From contig JAULSR010000013.1 of assembly GCA_030512295.1 (NCBI GenBank), forward strand, positions 62,001 to 126,000: 64,000 bases of DNA. The letters run 5' to 3'. Made by a program: the position numbers and the translations under genes. This stretch comes from Bombardia bombarda (taxonomy: Eukaryota > Ascomycota > Sordariomycetes > Sordariales > Lasiosphaeriaceae). Shown here in pieces: positions 22,257 to 33,977 of the stretch (position 1 is the first letter of the stretch; each line of letters begins with the position of its first letter). The notes under the pieces are model-generated. The model did no database searches. It was not told the origin of the DNA and was given only the letters and a program-made list of their open reading frames with translations.

Positions 22257-22985
22257 ATGGAACCTATCGTCAAGGTCGAGGAGATAAAGGGTGTTCCCGG
22301 GGTCAGTGTGGGGTTGATCGCGGCACCACCGGCGACACCACCGGCGACACCACCGGCTGCTGTCGCTGGCGAGGGCTCGAGCCACGATGCGGCAAAGCCT
22401 TCGACGAGCACGACCGTCAGCGGAATGGAGAACAGTCTGTCTTCCTTCACTCCGGGCCCACCCAACACGGGTCCAACGACCACAGACCACGATCTCGATA
22501 AGAAGCTGCTGATGCTTGCAATTCGTGGCCTGAACCACGACCAGCTATGTGCCAGCCTTCTCGCCCTCCACGAAATGGGAGACGAGAGTGTTGCTCCGGT
22601 GCTTGACGCGTTCAAAGGCATTACAGGCCCATCGACAGGACCGAACTGGTCCAGCCCTGTGCTCACGGCCCTGAAAGACATCACCGATTTCCCAGTCCCT
22701 CACAAAGATGCTGCATTATGCCAGTACGGAATATCCTACACCCGTACCCAAACCGATATAGACAAAAGCGCGAGCGACAAAGAGATTGGCGATGCAATCC
22801 CAGCCCTCCAGACATGGAGCCGGAGCAGTATCAGTGGCCCCATGTCCGAGAGGGACAGACGGCACCGGCTGAACATCAGGAAGAGACAGTCAAGGAAGAA
22901 TGTTAGGAAGAGGAAGATGGACCAGGCCCATTTGGAGACCATGGCGAACAATCTGGACGTGCTGGATCTGAAGCTCCACTGGTGA
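22257..22985 (+). CDS. Uncharacterised protein with basic C-terminal region
   Basis: Not recognised. The frame starts MEPIVKVEEIKG (22257) and gives 242 aa. It has a Pro/Thr-Ala repeat at 23-35 from a tandem 12-bp DNA repeat, a Thr/Ser-rich stretch, a short helical block (LLMLAIRGLNHDQLCASLLA), and a strongly basic C-terminus (RDRRHRLNIRKRQSRKNVRK). The basic part recalls DNA-binding basic regions but lacks the Asn-x7-Arg spacing of bZIP proteins. A canonical intron donor GTGAGT sits at 22982 with an acceptor near 23038, so the stop could be formed or moved by splicing. A nuclear role is conceivable; nothing more can be claimed. Confidence 0.45.
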   Translation: MEPIVKVEEIKGVPGVSVGLIAAPPATPPATPPAAVAGEGSSHDAAKPSTSTTVSGMENSLSSFTPGPPNTGPTTTDHDLDKKLLMLAIRGLNHDQLCASLLALHEMGDESVAPVLDAFKGITGPSTGPNWSSPVLTALKDITDFPVPHKDAALCQYGISYTRTQTDIDKSASDKEIGDAIPALQTWSRSSISGPMSERDRRHRLNIRKRQSRKNVRKRKMDQAHLETMANNLDVLDLKLHW

Positions 22986-23705
22986 GTACAATAGTACAAT
23001 AATTATCAGGAACATGCTGACCCGAAGGCTTCCTCCAGAGCGCCATAGATGGCATAGATGGCAGCTATTCACGTATCGTGATTGGGGAAGGAGGGGCTGG
23101 ATAGGAGGGGATGAGACGAGATATTATCAGCAAATGGAGTCTGGCGCAGGCAAAGTGGATGCAGTTCTAGGTGGAGTAGACTTGGTTTGGTTTCACGAAT
23201 TATGACAGAAAGGAGGACGAGAAAAAAAAAAGTGTCCGTGTTTAGGTGTCCAGACGTGCTAAGGTACGGAAGATACACTAATTAACCCCTTTTCTGTGTT
23301 TTTTGACGACCCCGTTCTTAGGTGCACTGCACGTGATACAGTCCCCATACTCCCCCCGCCGCCGCGCCACGCTAATGATAATGAGCAGACGGCTAGGGTA
23401 GGGATGTCAATTTTTTCCAACTACCAACGTCGGAATTGGAAGCTACGAACCACGACACGAGACACGGCAGGCAACTAGTGTAACTGCACATGAGACACGA
23501 CCTCTCATAAAACCCACCACGAGATCTGCTTATCGAAGCAGCCAGTGGGTCCCGACGCGCCATTGCACGGCGACAATCCAAAATTCGCGATTTTGTAAAG
23601 CAAACGTTCATCCGAACGTGGACTGAGCACACACACCACCAAACAAACAAAACCACCTGGGGAATAAAACACAGCAAACAACAATTTCAACAAAAATCCA
23701 CCAAG
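22986..23705. other. Intergenic, promoter of the membrane protein gene
   Basis: No gene seen beyond the possible downstream exon of the preceding gene. The CA-rich leader at 23600-23705 fits a 5' UTR. Confidence 0.5.
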
Positions 23706-24219
23706 ATGGACACAGCAACCTCCCACCGCCCGCGCCATCCAATCCACCGCTTCCCGCTCGCCTACCTCCTCATCATCCCCGTCCTCCTCTCCATCCTCAC
23801 AGCCCTCACCCTCTTCATGCACAGCGACACCACCCTTCCCATCCTCTACTCGCAATGCCACGCGCGCTCCCGCCTCCCCCTCGTCACGCACTCTCCCGTG
23901 CTGCCCTCCTTCCTGGCCACCCCGCTCTGCTTCCTCGTCTCCTTCTTCCAAGAGGCCGTCGCATCGTCGCGCGCCGCGGGCGTCATGGCCGCCGTGCTCA
24001 GCTTCGTCGGCGGCCTGCTGACCGTCAGCACCGTCGAGGCCGCCCGCGTCTGTAATGGTCCCAGCATGCTGATCGCCTACCCGACCGGCGCCTGGCTCGT
24101 TTTCAATCTCGCCGGCGGCGCCATCGTCTGGGAGCTGGTCATCCTGCCTGCCTTTTTCCACCGCAGCAAGGCGATCGTGGAGGCGCGAAGGAGGGGCGCG
24201 ACGGGGCGCGAGCTGGCGA

Positions 24220-24250
<31 letters not shown>

Positions 24251-24929
24251 GGCGACGGACCCAAATTTTGGGGAGGCGATGCGGCATCTCGAGAGGGCGG
24301 TCGAGGTCGTGGCTATTCCGGTCGGCGTGGCGCTGGGGTATGTGGTGCCGAGCGTGGTGATGCTGGCGACGAAGGGGCAGCCGCTGGCGGTGCTGGTGTG
24401 GTTGCTGTTTCCAGTCTGGGTGACGGTGGTTAGGCAGCTGGTTAGGAAGGGCATGTTGACGGCCCTGAATAAGAGCCGTCATGATGGCGAGGCTGGTGGT
24501 GAGGAGCCGTCGTGGTGGGCAGCGAGCTTCCATTTGGAGGAGAGCAGGGTCGCTCTGGCGGCCATGTATGCGCTGCCGGTTCTGTGCTCCGTGGTCAGCC
24601 ATGGGCTGTTGGTGTGGAGTCTTGTGGGGAGGGACGACAGAAAAGAGATGACAAGGGCGACGGAGAAGTTTATTGTCATTGATGTCTTCTTCATTGGACT
24701 GACGGTGCTGTACTGGTTGGTGGTTGAGTCAGGTTGGAGGGTGGTGGCCGTGGTGGTCGCCGTATCAGTCGTGCTTGGCCCTGGGGCGGGCATCTGCGTG
24801 GGCTGGGTTTACAGAGAGCGCATGGTTGACCTGGACCGGAGCGTGACGGTTGTTGCAGTTGGTTCGAGGAGGGGGAGCAATGGGGGTGAAGGCGCTGCGG
24901 CAAGTGAAGAGACGCCATTGTTGGGGTGA
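23706..24929 (+). CDS. Polytopic membrane protein of unknown function
   Basis: Single exon, 407 aa, starting MDTATSHRPRH. About eight or nine hydrophobic segments are visible, for example PLAYLLIIPVLLSILTALTL near the N-terminus, TGAWLVFNLAGGAIVWELVI, IPVGVALGYVVPSVVMLA, ALPVLCSVVSHGLLVWSLV, and VVAVVVAVSVVLGPGAGICV. A run of about ten glycines interrupts a cytosolic loop, encoded by a GGC repeat near 24221-24251. The very C-terminus is SEETPLLG, an acidic dileucine-type sequence that in fungi can direct traffic to the vacuole/endosome (inference). It resembles the family of poorly described fungal integral membrane proteins sometimes found in metabolite clusters, but no cluster partners are adjacent. 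Confidence 0.7.
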
Positions 24930-26180
24930 GTGCCGTCTGTCGCGGAGCTTGAACATTTCAACTTGTCTTGTACATCTACTTGTCTTGTACATATGCGTGA
25001 CGTGAAGATTAAGCGAGTAATACTAGTAATCTAGCAACTATGTCTAGTATTTATACATGTATCTATAGGGTGTTTATGTCGTGAAGGATAGCCTAGTTCG
25101 TGCCTTATGTTGCCCGCTTCAACATTGATCTTGTCGGTGCTGTGCCATAAGCTGACATCTGGTTGAGCAGTTCGAATCTGGCCTGATCACCCCCTTCTCT
25201 GCCTTGCAGCGGTAAAGATTGGTTTGATCTTCCAGAAATTTTGCCGTACGGGGACGCAACAAACGTTACTTACCTACTTTGTAGCCCCCTCTGGAACTAT
25301 AACATCGTCAGCCCATCAACAAGGACATAAAGCGTATCTTGGACCTCTGTACAGCCGTGGGCGACATCTCCGCTGGCATCTTGGCGGCCTTTCTTTAATC
25401 TGTTCGCTCAAGGATGTTGCATCACGATTCCAAACATGCTGGCCACGGTCTTGATGCCTACACCCGTGATAACCAAAGAGCAAATGGCACCTGTGGCGTT
25501 TGTTTGTCTTGGTTTATTCAAGAGTCGCCATCTACTACCCTTGGAATAATGATGCAACAGGGCAGCGGTAACAATAGTTGATGGCTAACATGGTGGTAAC
25601 TAAGACAAATATATGAAAAAGCACCAGTCATATTTGAATCACATCCGTGTGCACTTCCACAAGGATGAGTGAACCGGATCCCGTAAGGTTCTGCTGCTGA
25701 AGGTCACCATTGATAAATAAAGAATGCATGTACCTTGCACGGAACCACTGCGTCCAGCGCACCCTATTTTCCCTTAGTACTTGTTAAGACATCAGCGGAA
25801 CGACCCAAATGACAGGACCATTCCAGACGCCTGGTTTTTGCACGCCACAGGCTTCCTGGATCAAGAATTAAAGTTGTAGCATTATAAGAGACATTTACCG
25901 ACAAAAACTGATATCTAAAACTATCATAATCATCAGACATTGACCGAATATCGCACCTCCGGGGCGGTCATATCATGGTATCATCACTGTCAGTGTGTGG
26001 GTAGATATGGTAGGCCAGCATGTCCGTCAGTCTGTGCCTTGCGCACTAATGCGGGGGCACGGAATGGCGACATCATGCCCTGTCATGGCATCATTGCGCC
26101 AGGACCATTTAAACCCGCTCGCTTTTCCACGCCATGCGCACATTTTTTGGAAGGTCTGTAGCTTTTCTGAGTGCACAAGA
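24930..26180. other. Intergenic, no gene recognised
   Basis: No domain-bearing frame on either strand. A GTTCGAATC (B-box-like) string near 25168 has no cloverleaf around it. Confidence 0.5.
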
Positions 26181-28413
26181 TCAGTTACTCGCACCGGGAA
26201 AACGACCCAGACTCGGCCAGTCATTCGAAAAATCGGCCGCCGTCCACAGATTCGCACCAAGAAAATGAGGCTCAAAGTTGAGACCGTCGATTTCTTTCAA
26301 TGCGTTGCTTGTACTCGTACCGGCACTGGTGCGTGATGGCGCATCTAGAGGCTGGGAGGTCGCGAGTTCCCTTGCGGGTTCACCGAGTGCCAACGACGCC
26401 GTCGCTGGTCCATCATACACCTGGGCAAATCCGGGATCGTATGCCACGGGCAAAGCATTTATACTCAGGGGTCCTACCCTAGGCCTGCTACTGCCAATGG
26501 ATGGGGCCAAGTAGGGCAAGTATGACGTGTCAGCAGCAAGGCGAGTGCTCTCCAGTGACGCAGGCTGATTTTGCGACAGCTCCAGCCCGCCAGCAATGAG
26601 CTGCTTAATATCTGCTTGCTGTACGGGGGTCAGAATATGTCATCTGTTTTGTTACTTGTTTCTTTTGTGGGCGTCAAACACTTACAATGCCGGCACACGC
26701 TGGCCCGGCGGTCGACTGCTTGGCAGCTCGCAGACACACCAAGGCAAACTCTCGCACGCCCTCGGCCGTGAATCCCAGCTCGTCCCCGGCCGTCTGCAAG
26801 CCATGGTACAGCATTCTTGCACACTGAAAGGCACAGCCGGGCAGGTCAATATCTGTGACGGGCGCGCTGTTGGAGAGCGTCAGTAGCTGGGCAAACATAT
26901 CAGCCATGGCCCTCGCATGCTCGTAGCATTGCCGTCGATTATATGCAACAAAGCGCTGATCGAGCTGCGCGAGGGCGCTGGACGGGAGTGCTTCTTTCAG
27001 ACCGGGCAGAAAGAGGCGGTACAGGTCGAGATGACATTGCCGCCACCAGATGTGTGTCATGACGAATATGCCCAGCCGGGGAGAATAGGTGCGGAGGCGC
27101 AGGTTGGCCTCGGACCAGCGAAACGAGAGCGGTAATCTCGCTTCAAAAGCGTCAAGTTCTGAGACCAGCTCTGCGCAGCTCCCTGGCAATGCGTCGAGGT
27201 CTTCTACGGAGGGCGCGCATGCCACTTTGATGGTGCGCTGCAGTATCTTGGTGCGCAGCCAGTGCATGCGCACGTGGAGCGCCATGAAGCCGAGGGCGTC
27301 AGGGAGTGGGGCCGGGGTACTATCAAGGCTTGACGGCGGCGGTCGCAGCGACTCAGTGGTCTCGGGCAGGTCAAACTCGAAATTGCGTTCGTTACAGGGA
27401 AGCTGGATATGTATCTGGTGTTCGGGGTCGGGCCAGAGAGCAAGGTCCGGCCGGCCGCTTGAGATGCCCGAATCGATCATGAACAGCGACCACATCAGAC
27501 GGCGGAGTGACTCTTGAGCAAGGAAGCACAGGGCTGGGTTCTCATGGTTCAGACGCAGGGCCGTAGCAAAGCGGCTGGCGACTCCGTGGAGCATAAAGGC
27601 GCCAGAGAGGCGCTTGGAAAGGATGCGGTGCTTGACAATGATGACCAGTGCCTGGAGCCGAATGATGGATGGGCGTTCGATATCGGCCAGGCAGAGGGTG
27701 GCAGCTTCATCCATGCATCGGCTGCCGTAATCTGATGTGCCGAGGCCGAGGTCAGTCAGCAGGGCGGTGATACCAATCAAGGCCAAGAGGAGGGAACGGT
27801 CGAGCAGGCCAGTATGGTAGCGCTCCATGAGGGAAGCGCGGTGCAGGAAGGAAAACATGGGGACGTGGTGGACGTGGCGGAAGAAGTTGTCAAGGGCCCT
27901 GAGCGCAAGGGTTTCTTCCGGGTCTGGCAATCCAGAGCCAACAACGTTGTGAGTTGGAGGAGCTGGAGGAGCTGGGGGAGCTGGGGGAGCTGGGGGAGCT
28001 GAAGATGCGGGTGTGTTGGTACTGGGGGCGCTCTGGTCGTCAGAGTGCACTTCGTCCATCGTCGCCATGGTGTCTGGGGCCGATAGCGACAGCGACAGCG
28101 ACAGCGACAGCGGCCGTTTTCTCGGCTGGTAGATGCACTCGAGCCCCTGGAGTTGGCAACGGTGGCAGCGTGGCAGAGATCCACTACAGCGTGCCTTCCT
28201 CGCATGGCAGTGACGACAGGCTTGGCGAGCGCGGCGTCGTGGGACAGACGTGCCTGCCATGTCGACAGGCGGAGATTGAGACAGCACATGGTCGTCATAT
28301 GAGCAGGCGAAATCGAGGCGGTCGCAGTTTGTGCAGATGGGCAGCCGTCCGTCACATCGGACCTTGCGAGCGCGACACGTTGTGCACGTCATGGGTACCA
28401 GGCAGTCAGTCAC
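26181..28413 (-). CDS. Fungal transcription factor with two tandem Zn2Cys6 clusters
   Basis: Nuclear DNA-binding regulator. CDS complement(26181-26618, 26686-28413), 721 aa, one 67-bp intron (GTAAGT...GTACAG). The N-terminus holds two complete binuclear clusters: Cys10-13-20-27-30-37 and Cys66-69-76-83-86-93, each CX2CX6CX6CX2CX6C, separated by 28 residues ending in PRRRARQ. Most fungal regulators of this class have only one. A Ser-Leu dipeptide run and a Pro-Pro-Ala repeat (both from DNA microsatellites) follow. The middle region (about 170-500, LRALDNFFRHVHHVPMFSFL, RLNHENPALCFLAQESLRRL) matches the fungal-specific transcription factor (MHR) domain, including the RR(L)MWSLFMID motif. The target is unknown; the flanking genes are not an obvious pathway. 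Confidence 0.9.
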
Positions 28414-29491
28414 CTCCGACCTTTTGCTCTATCGAAGTCGTCGACCATTTGCGGGTGTCTGGATTGGACCTTGGAGGGTGTTTCAGATCCCTGCTTTCCA
28501 CCCAGGTCGAAGCTTCCCCGGTAATTGGGTAAGGTATTCAGTCCCTGAAGTTTTGGATAACTTGCCAAATGCTTGGAGTGGGGCTGGCTGTCCGCTGCTG
28601 GTTGGCGGCCTGGCGCCCTGGCGCCCGTTGGTGTCTGCTTGTCATTGTTCCCAGATCTAGCCCGGGAAGGCGGGAACGGCAGAGAGAGAAATGCGCCCAA
28701 AATTAGGGGTCGATTGCGCCTGCCAAATCGCACCCCGGCCCTAGAACTAGCATCTGATTCGCCAGCCCATAAATGCCCCCAACTCCCCCACTCCAACTTC
28801 CCTGTCTCTAGTGACGCAGAAACAAAACGGCAACCGAAGATTGTTCTTTGATCATTTTCCCTTCAAAGGCACCGAAGCGGCGTTGCGAATTGCGATTCCC
28901 CGTCCTGCACGGGACAAATACATGTGTGTCGCTGTTAGGGTCGCCGAATCGGTAGGTCTGCACTGCCAGCATGGCGACTGGCACCTCATTGTACCCGCCG
29001 GAAATTTAAGGTGAAGAAAATAGGTTAAGCTTCACTAACAGCGCGTCTGTTGCTGGTACATGCTGCAGCAGATCGCGGAAGGAGGAAGGTGCGAGCGATG
29101 AGATGGAAGGCGTGAAGCGAAAAAAAAGAACGCCTGATGATGACAGCTGGAAGGTGCGAGCCATGCCTCCTCGACCAAGAAGTATTCGTCTGCCCTTTAC
29201 AAATTAAGTTCACACACAAACGGTAGGTAGGCACTTGCAGTGGGCCAATGTGTTCAATCAATGCCAACTTTCAAGATTTCTCGCCAGATATCTAATCTTA
29301 CCCGCTAAGCAACCACCTTCCATATCAGTCTGCTACTCCCAGCTTCCTCCTCTTAGTTATTGCCAACGCCCTTATTACTGACGTCCCTATTACAATTTTT
29401 CATATCCGCTACTTATTTCCTCATTATCCATGTCCAGCCCTGGCCTGTTATCGGCTCCCACTCCTCCAGCAAAGCCCCCTCTAGCTGCCCT
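28414..29491. other. Intergenic, promoter of the Zn2Cys6 gene
   Basis: Short frames 28410-29270 on both strands lack family content. A GGTAGGTAGG motif lies near 29222. No RNA gene seen. Confidence 0.5.
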
Positions 29492-30249
29492 CTAGCACGC
29501 AGCCTGCGCCTCGATGGCGTTGCCCTGGAGAGTGATGGACTCGGTCAGGGCGATAAGCGAACCATTAACCGAGGCGCCCGTCTTGACGGCGATGCCCGCA
29601 TAGGCCAGGATGCTGCCCTGGAAGGCGGCGCCGACGGCAATGGTGGCGGCCGAGCCGGCCTGCCAGAAGACGTTGCAAGCCTGGGCGCCGTTGGTGAGGA
29701 CGACCTGCGAGCCGACGTTGATGAGGATGGCAGAGCCGGCCTGGAACACAAAGGTGGCCGACTCGTTGCCCTGGGCATCCAGGTAGAGCGCCCCCGTGAG
29801 CGTGTAGGTGCGTGCGGCGTAGTAGGTGCCGGGGTAGACGGTCTTGTCGGTGAGGTCGTTGAGGACGGTCCAGTCGGCCGTGGGGGTGAGGCCCTTGGCC
29901 TGCGAGTACGCGTTGGAGGCGTCAGTGAAGGCAATGTTGCCGGCGGTGTCGCCGAGGTGCTGGACACCGGTGACGATGCCGGGCCCGAATCCGCTCACGC
30001 TCAACGCTGTGGTGCCGAGGTCGCCAGTGATAACGGTCGAGCCCTCGCTGGTGAGTCCGGCGTTACCGCTGACGGTGCCGTAGCTCTGGGCGGTGTTGAG
30101 GTCGACAATCTGGAGCAGGTGGGTCAGTCCTTGTTCTCCTTTCCCATTCCAAGATGTCATTCCAGGATGGAGCGGAAAGGTTTCTTTACGTTGGCCTCAG
30201 CGAGGTTGGCAAGCGCCAGAACGGCAGTCCAGATGGAGGAAGATCTCAT
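29492..30249 (-). CDS. Secreted ice-binding protein (DUF3494 family)
   Basis: Secreted beta-solenoid protein; characterised members bind ice and block recrystallisation. CDS complement(29492-30109, 30190-30249), 225 aa, one 80-bp intron (GTAAAG...CTCCAG). The signal peptide is MRSSSIWTAVLALANLAEA. The mature part matches DUF3494 in order: SYGTVSGNAGLTSEGSTVIT, GDLG, GFGPGIVTGVQHLGDTAGNI, then YPGTYYAARTYTLTGALYLD and AQGNESATFVFQAGSAILIN. The hallmark NGAQACNVFWQAGSAATIAV is followed by GAAFQGSILAYAGIAVKTGA and VNGSLIA. Length is typical for a single-domain member. These genes are patchy across bacteria, algae and fungi and are often considered horizontally acquired; that history is not shown here. 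A large plus-strand frame overlapping it (29360-30295) is its antisense shadow. Confidence 0.92.
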
Positions 30250-33200
30250 ATTGGCGGTTTGGTGGGATGTTCTGGGAACTTCTGGGAGGAGATAGTTCAG
30301 GAGGCTTGAAGCTGGAGTTGAGGAGAGAAGAGAGTGATGGATGTAGGATGAGTGGCTGGCTGGAGAACTGAATCCCATACTGAAAACAGAGGAATCCGTG
30401 CGTCTTATAGTATATTCACGTTGCACATTTTCCGCTCTCCCTCATCACCGACATAACTTGAGCTCCGCCCGCCACCACATATTCGATATTGCATGCAGTA
30501 GCGTGGGTGAATCCACACACATTCCGTGCAGCTCGTGTATGCGCCAGTAGTTGAAAACTTCTATGGGTGGAATAATCTGGTTTATGGTGGCGAAGAGGTG
30601 ATGGAGCCGCTTCTGCCCCGTAGATCGACCAAAACTCGGCCAGATGCAGATTGAGACGACTCAATACAGACTGACTCGGCTGCTTTGGCGCTTGCAAGGT
30701 AAGGGCCTCTACTTTTACATACTTCCCATCTCCGGATGTCTGACAAAACTCTGAATAGAGGGGTAAGTTCCCTGGGCCAGGTTCTATGTACCTTTCTCTT
30801 TGACGGAGACCAGTGCGAGGAGACCAGTGCGACTCTGGGGTCTGGGGGTTCAAAAACGTATTGATCACTTGCTTTACCCAGATCCAACTTTACCTCCTTT
30901 GACCCTCATATGGCACTGCCGAGTCTGGGAGTCCTAAACTCTGAAATTATGTAGATACAGTATTTGCAAGAACTTGGCCCCTAAGGTATTGACGTATTCT
31001 AGTAGCTCCATTGATACCCACACCGGATGGGGATAGGTGTATCGATAGAATAGCTGTCAAGTGTCCCAGAAAACAGCACTGAGACATTCAAGTGCACCAG
31101 GACATAACTACGGGGTTAACGCCATTGTTGGAATGAACAAGGAATTCATCCTCCAAGTAGGGGTTGACCGCGGCTCAGATCTCGGATCTACTACAGGGAG
31201 GTCGGGGAAAACATGCCACGCGTGTGGTATTCGTGTGCATCCACGGGGTAAGAAACAAAGTCCTGGGCCTGAAGATCCGTGAAGATTGTTACTACAAGCG
31301 CAAAGTGACAGCTGCAGGGTCGTTTACTATTCTGGCGCATTCAAAGCCGATCAACTCTTGTTTACCCAATGAAGTCAAGGCCAGGCGGAATCCAGATCTG
31401 TGAAAGCCGAGCCGACTCGATAGCCGACTCCGATAGGCAGGTCGCATTTTACAGTCGTATTCCGTTGCTGACGTTTTTCTCCATGATGCACCATCCGAGC
31501 CTAGACCTCTTCTGGATACTTGCCTACCTATGGTGGTCACCCATCGAGGTAACCAGCAAGCATGCAAAGTACGTCATTTAGCAGGATTTAAGTCTAAAAC
31601 GTTCCTTGTTACAGCCTATGGCTTTGTATGTATATTGCACGTTCGCAGCTTGAACGTCATCAATTACGTGACATTGAAGCTTGAAGCCCGTGTTATTGTG
31701 AAATCATTTCTTCATACCAGCAGTGCATTGGACTTCCGCTGCATTGTGTGCCGCAATCTTGCACGGCAAGCCAACCCCTCTCAGAGAAGTTAGAGAGTGG
31801 CCCAATGGTCTGTTACGTACAATGCCATTATCTCGCATGGCTTTATGGATAATACCTGTATTCCGCATTATACGCCGAGGCAGACACAGGTATATATACC
31901 TTGCATAAAATTATATGAAGTCCCCAGACTGGGACCCTGCATAATTCTTTGCGGGGTACACTGGTAGTTTCTCCCTTCTATCCACGATGCGGACATATTG
32001 AACCATTGCAGACCCCAGACAACACTTTGAGCACAGCTTCTAAACATCAGACAATATGGTTGTCTTTCAGTGATACGAAAGCGATTTGGTACGTTGATAT
32101 ATTAGAACTTGAAGAAGAGGTTATTTTCAAGTACTCTGGCTTCTATGTAGGAAATGCTTTTGCCCATAAAGTGACCCAAATCTGAGTCGTAGTGGTTGAC
32201 GTCTGCAGCTTATTGACAGCAAGCATCTATTAGATTAACCGCATGCAGATCAGCAAGGCCAGGGAGATGAGTGACCTAGCGCGTGACTGTTACGGTCTAG
32301 CATGATGAAAATAAAGATCTCGCAAGGATTCCTAGTCTCCCCTGCCTGGTACACACGGTACCTGCCAGTTCATTACCACCCCGGAACGGGCCGCCACTCC
32401 ACATTTTCTATTCAGACACGCCCTGCATTAACTGCCTTGTTCACCCTCTGTCTCTTCCATGTCAGCATCGTCAACTGATTTAAAGACTGCGTGTAGATCT
32501 TTTCCATTATGAATGTGCAGGCTATAGCAATTCAAGATTATTCCCCCCGGCATATATGAGCTTGTGTACAACCAAAATAGATGAGGGTGGCATTCACTCC
32601 CCGAGCCAGTTTGTGTATCCCACTCCAGACGGGCCGAGAATTCATCACAAGGCCGATATTGACCTATCCGCTTGAGGCCGACCGAGCCGGGCACATCTGG
32701 ACCTCGATTTCGGCTTTCCTTTTCAATGCTCCTCTGTCATGAATCAGGCTTTATGGGCCTAGACGCAAAAATTTCTTTCTTCCTTGTTTCCTTATGCCAC
32801 GTCTCCGTTTTCTTTCAGAAATAATGGGATGAAGAGGGAGAGGGGCAGAACGAGCGGCTAGAGAGCTGCTAAGGACTCGGCTAATGCACGATGGAAGAGC
32901 TTTCTTTACTTTTGAGAACATATTTCGGCGCTTGGCGCAGGCATGCGTCTTAAAGTGGGTTGGGCTTCGAATTGGTTGGCTCATAGTCATGGGTTTGTGA
33001 AGTTAAGATGGGGCTAAGTAAATACCTAGTAGTTGGTACATGAGGTCCCTCATGATGCCGCTGGGCCACATGCAATGATTGCGTGGGCGCCGCATCAGTT
33101 GGGGAGAGCGGGTGTGAACTGGGCCAGACAAGCCGCAGCTTGTCTCTAGTGTGGTTCAGTTATGGTGGAATGCAAGTTGCGGATTATGTCTTCAGACCCT

Positions 33201-33466
33201 TGGCTCGGGCCTTGGTTGTGACAATTTACCATTTGTCCTGCCAATTCTAATCATCAGATGTCGGGTTTTTACTCTCGACCGACACGACAGCACAAGAGGA
33301 AGCCAGCAAACACACCATACGCATCACCTGTTATTTTAGCATCTTGATCTAAAGATATACCATTACATCGTGGATTTGACGTAATCCTATTTGAATCGTC
33401 CACTAGTAAACCATAGCCACTGCCAATCGTCCGATGACCATATGTAAGTAACCGGCGATGTAGGTA
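30250..33466. other. Long gene-poor, A+T-richer interval
   Basis: The left edge is the ice-binding gene promoter, with a TATA-like ATACTATAAG on the minus strand near 30406-30416. The rest shows only short frames without family content, many ATA/TAT strings, and no tRNA or rRNA. It fits old repeat-derived sequence, possibly mutated by repeat-induced point mutation (RIP), but I could not identify a parent element. Confidence 0.5.
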
Positions 33467-33689
33467 CAGCAGTGCCAGTCAATAAGTCTGGCCCCATGTG
33501 CAATTTATCACTAACATAAAGCACTTTGAGTCCTCTTGAATTATCCTATCCATAATTATCCTACTTGCAACTATACCATTTTGAACTATCCCACCTCCAA
33601 CTATCCCACCTCCAACTATCCCACCTCCAACTATTATATCCAAACTTGTGTGAAATTAGGCAGAGGGCCAGACTTTTTGACTCATACTA
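33467..33689 (+). mobile_element. Tc1/mariner-like MITE, copy 1 (longer, degraded)
   Basis: Begins CAGCAGTGCCAGTCAATAAG after a TA and ends with the inverted partner (GGCCAGACTTTTTGACTCAT). The two ends are imperfect terminal inverted repeats around AGTCAATAAGTCTGGCC. It is the reverse-orientation relative of the element at 39614-39781. C-to-T type changes at the right end (expected CAGTATG reads TAGTATG on the minus strand) suggest decay. A 15-bp tandem expansion makes this copy longer. No transposase frame, hence non-autonomous. Confidence 0.65.
33586..33630. repeat. 15-bp tandem repeat inside MITE copy 1
   Basis: Three perfect copies of CTATCCCACCTCCAA, followed by a partial fourth. The second MITE copy has only related single units, so the array expanded after the copies separated. 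Confidence 0.85.
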
Positions 33690-33977
33690 CACATAGGTAG
33701 GTAGGTATCAGTATGATTTATACCTGTTTTAAGAATGTTAATTTACCTATTGGTGTATATCATGAAATACACGTGATACCAGTATACAAATGACTTTATA
33801 AGCATTTTTATATAGGAACGCAAGCAGATTGAAAATACTGGAACTTTTAGACAGACGCATTATGTATTACAAGTATAAAAGGATATGCTACCTTGAGGAT
33901 TCTGCGACAAAGGGTTATGAAATCGTGGTTAACTGTAAAAGCGAAGGTGTCCGGATTGCAAAGAATGCAGACAATCT

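Noticed and set aside
23505..24602. 365-codon minus-strand frame
   Set aside because: Antisense shadow of the GC-rich membrane protein gene; composition is His/Arg/Gln/Glu-rich noise with no domain.
25160..25200. tRNA-like B-box GTTCGAATC
   Set aside because: No acceptor, D or anticodon stem can be formed around it.
29360..30295. 311-codon plus-strand frame
   Set aside because: It is antisense to the ice-binding protein exons, is Gly/Asp/Arg-rich without a domain, and the minus strand has the signal peptide, intron and DUF3494 motifs.
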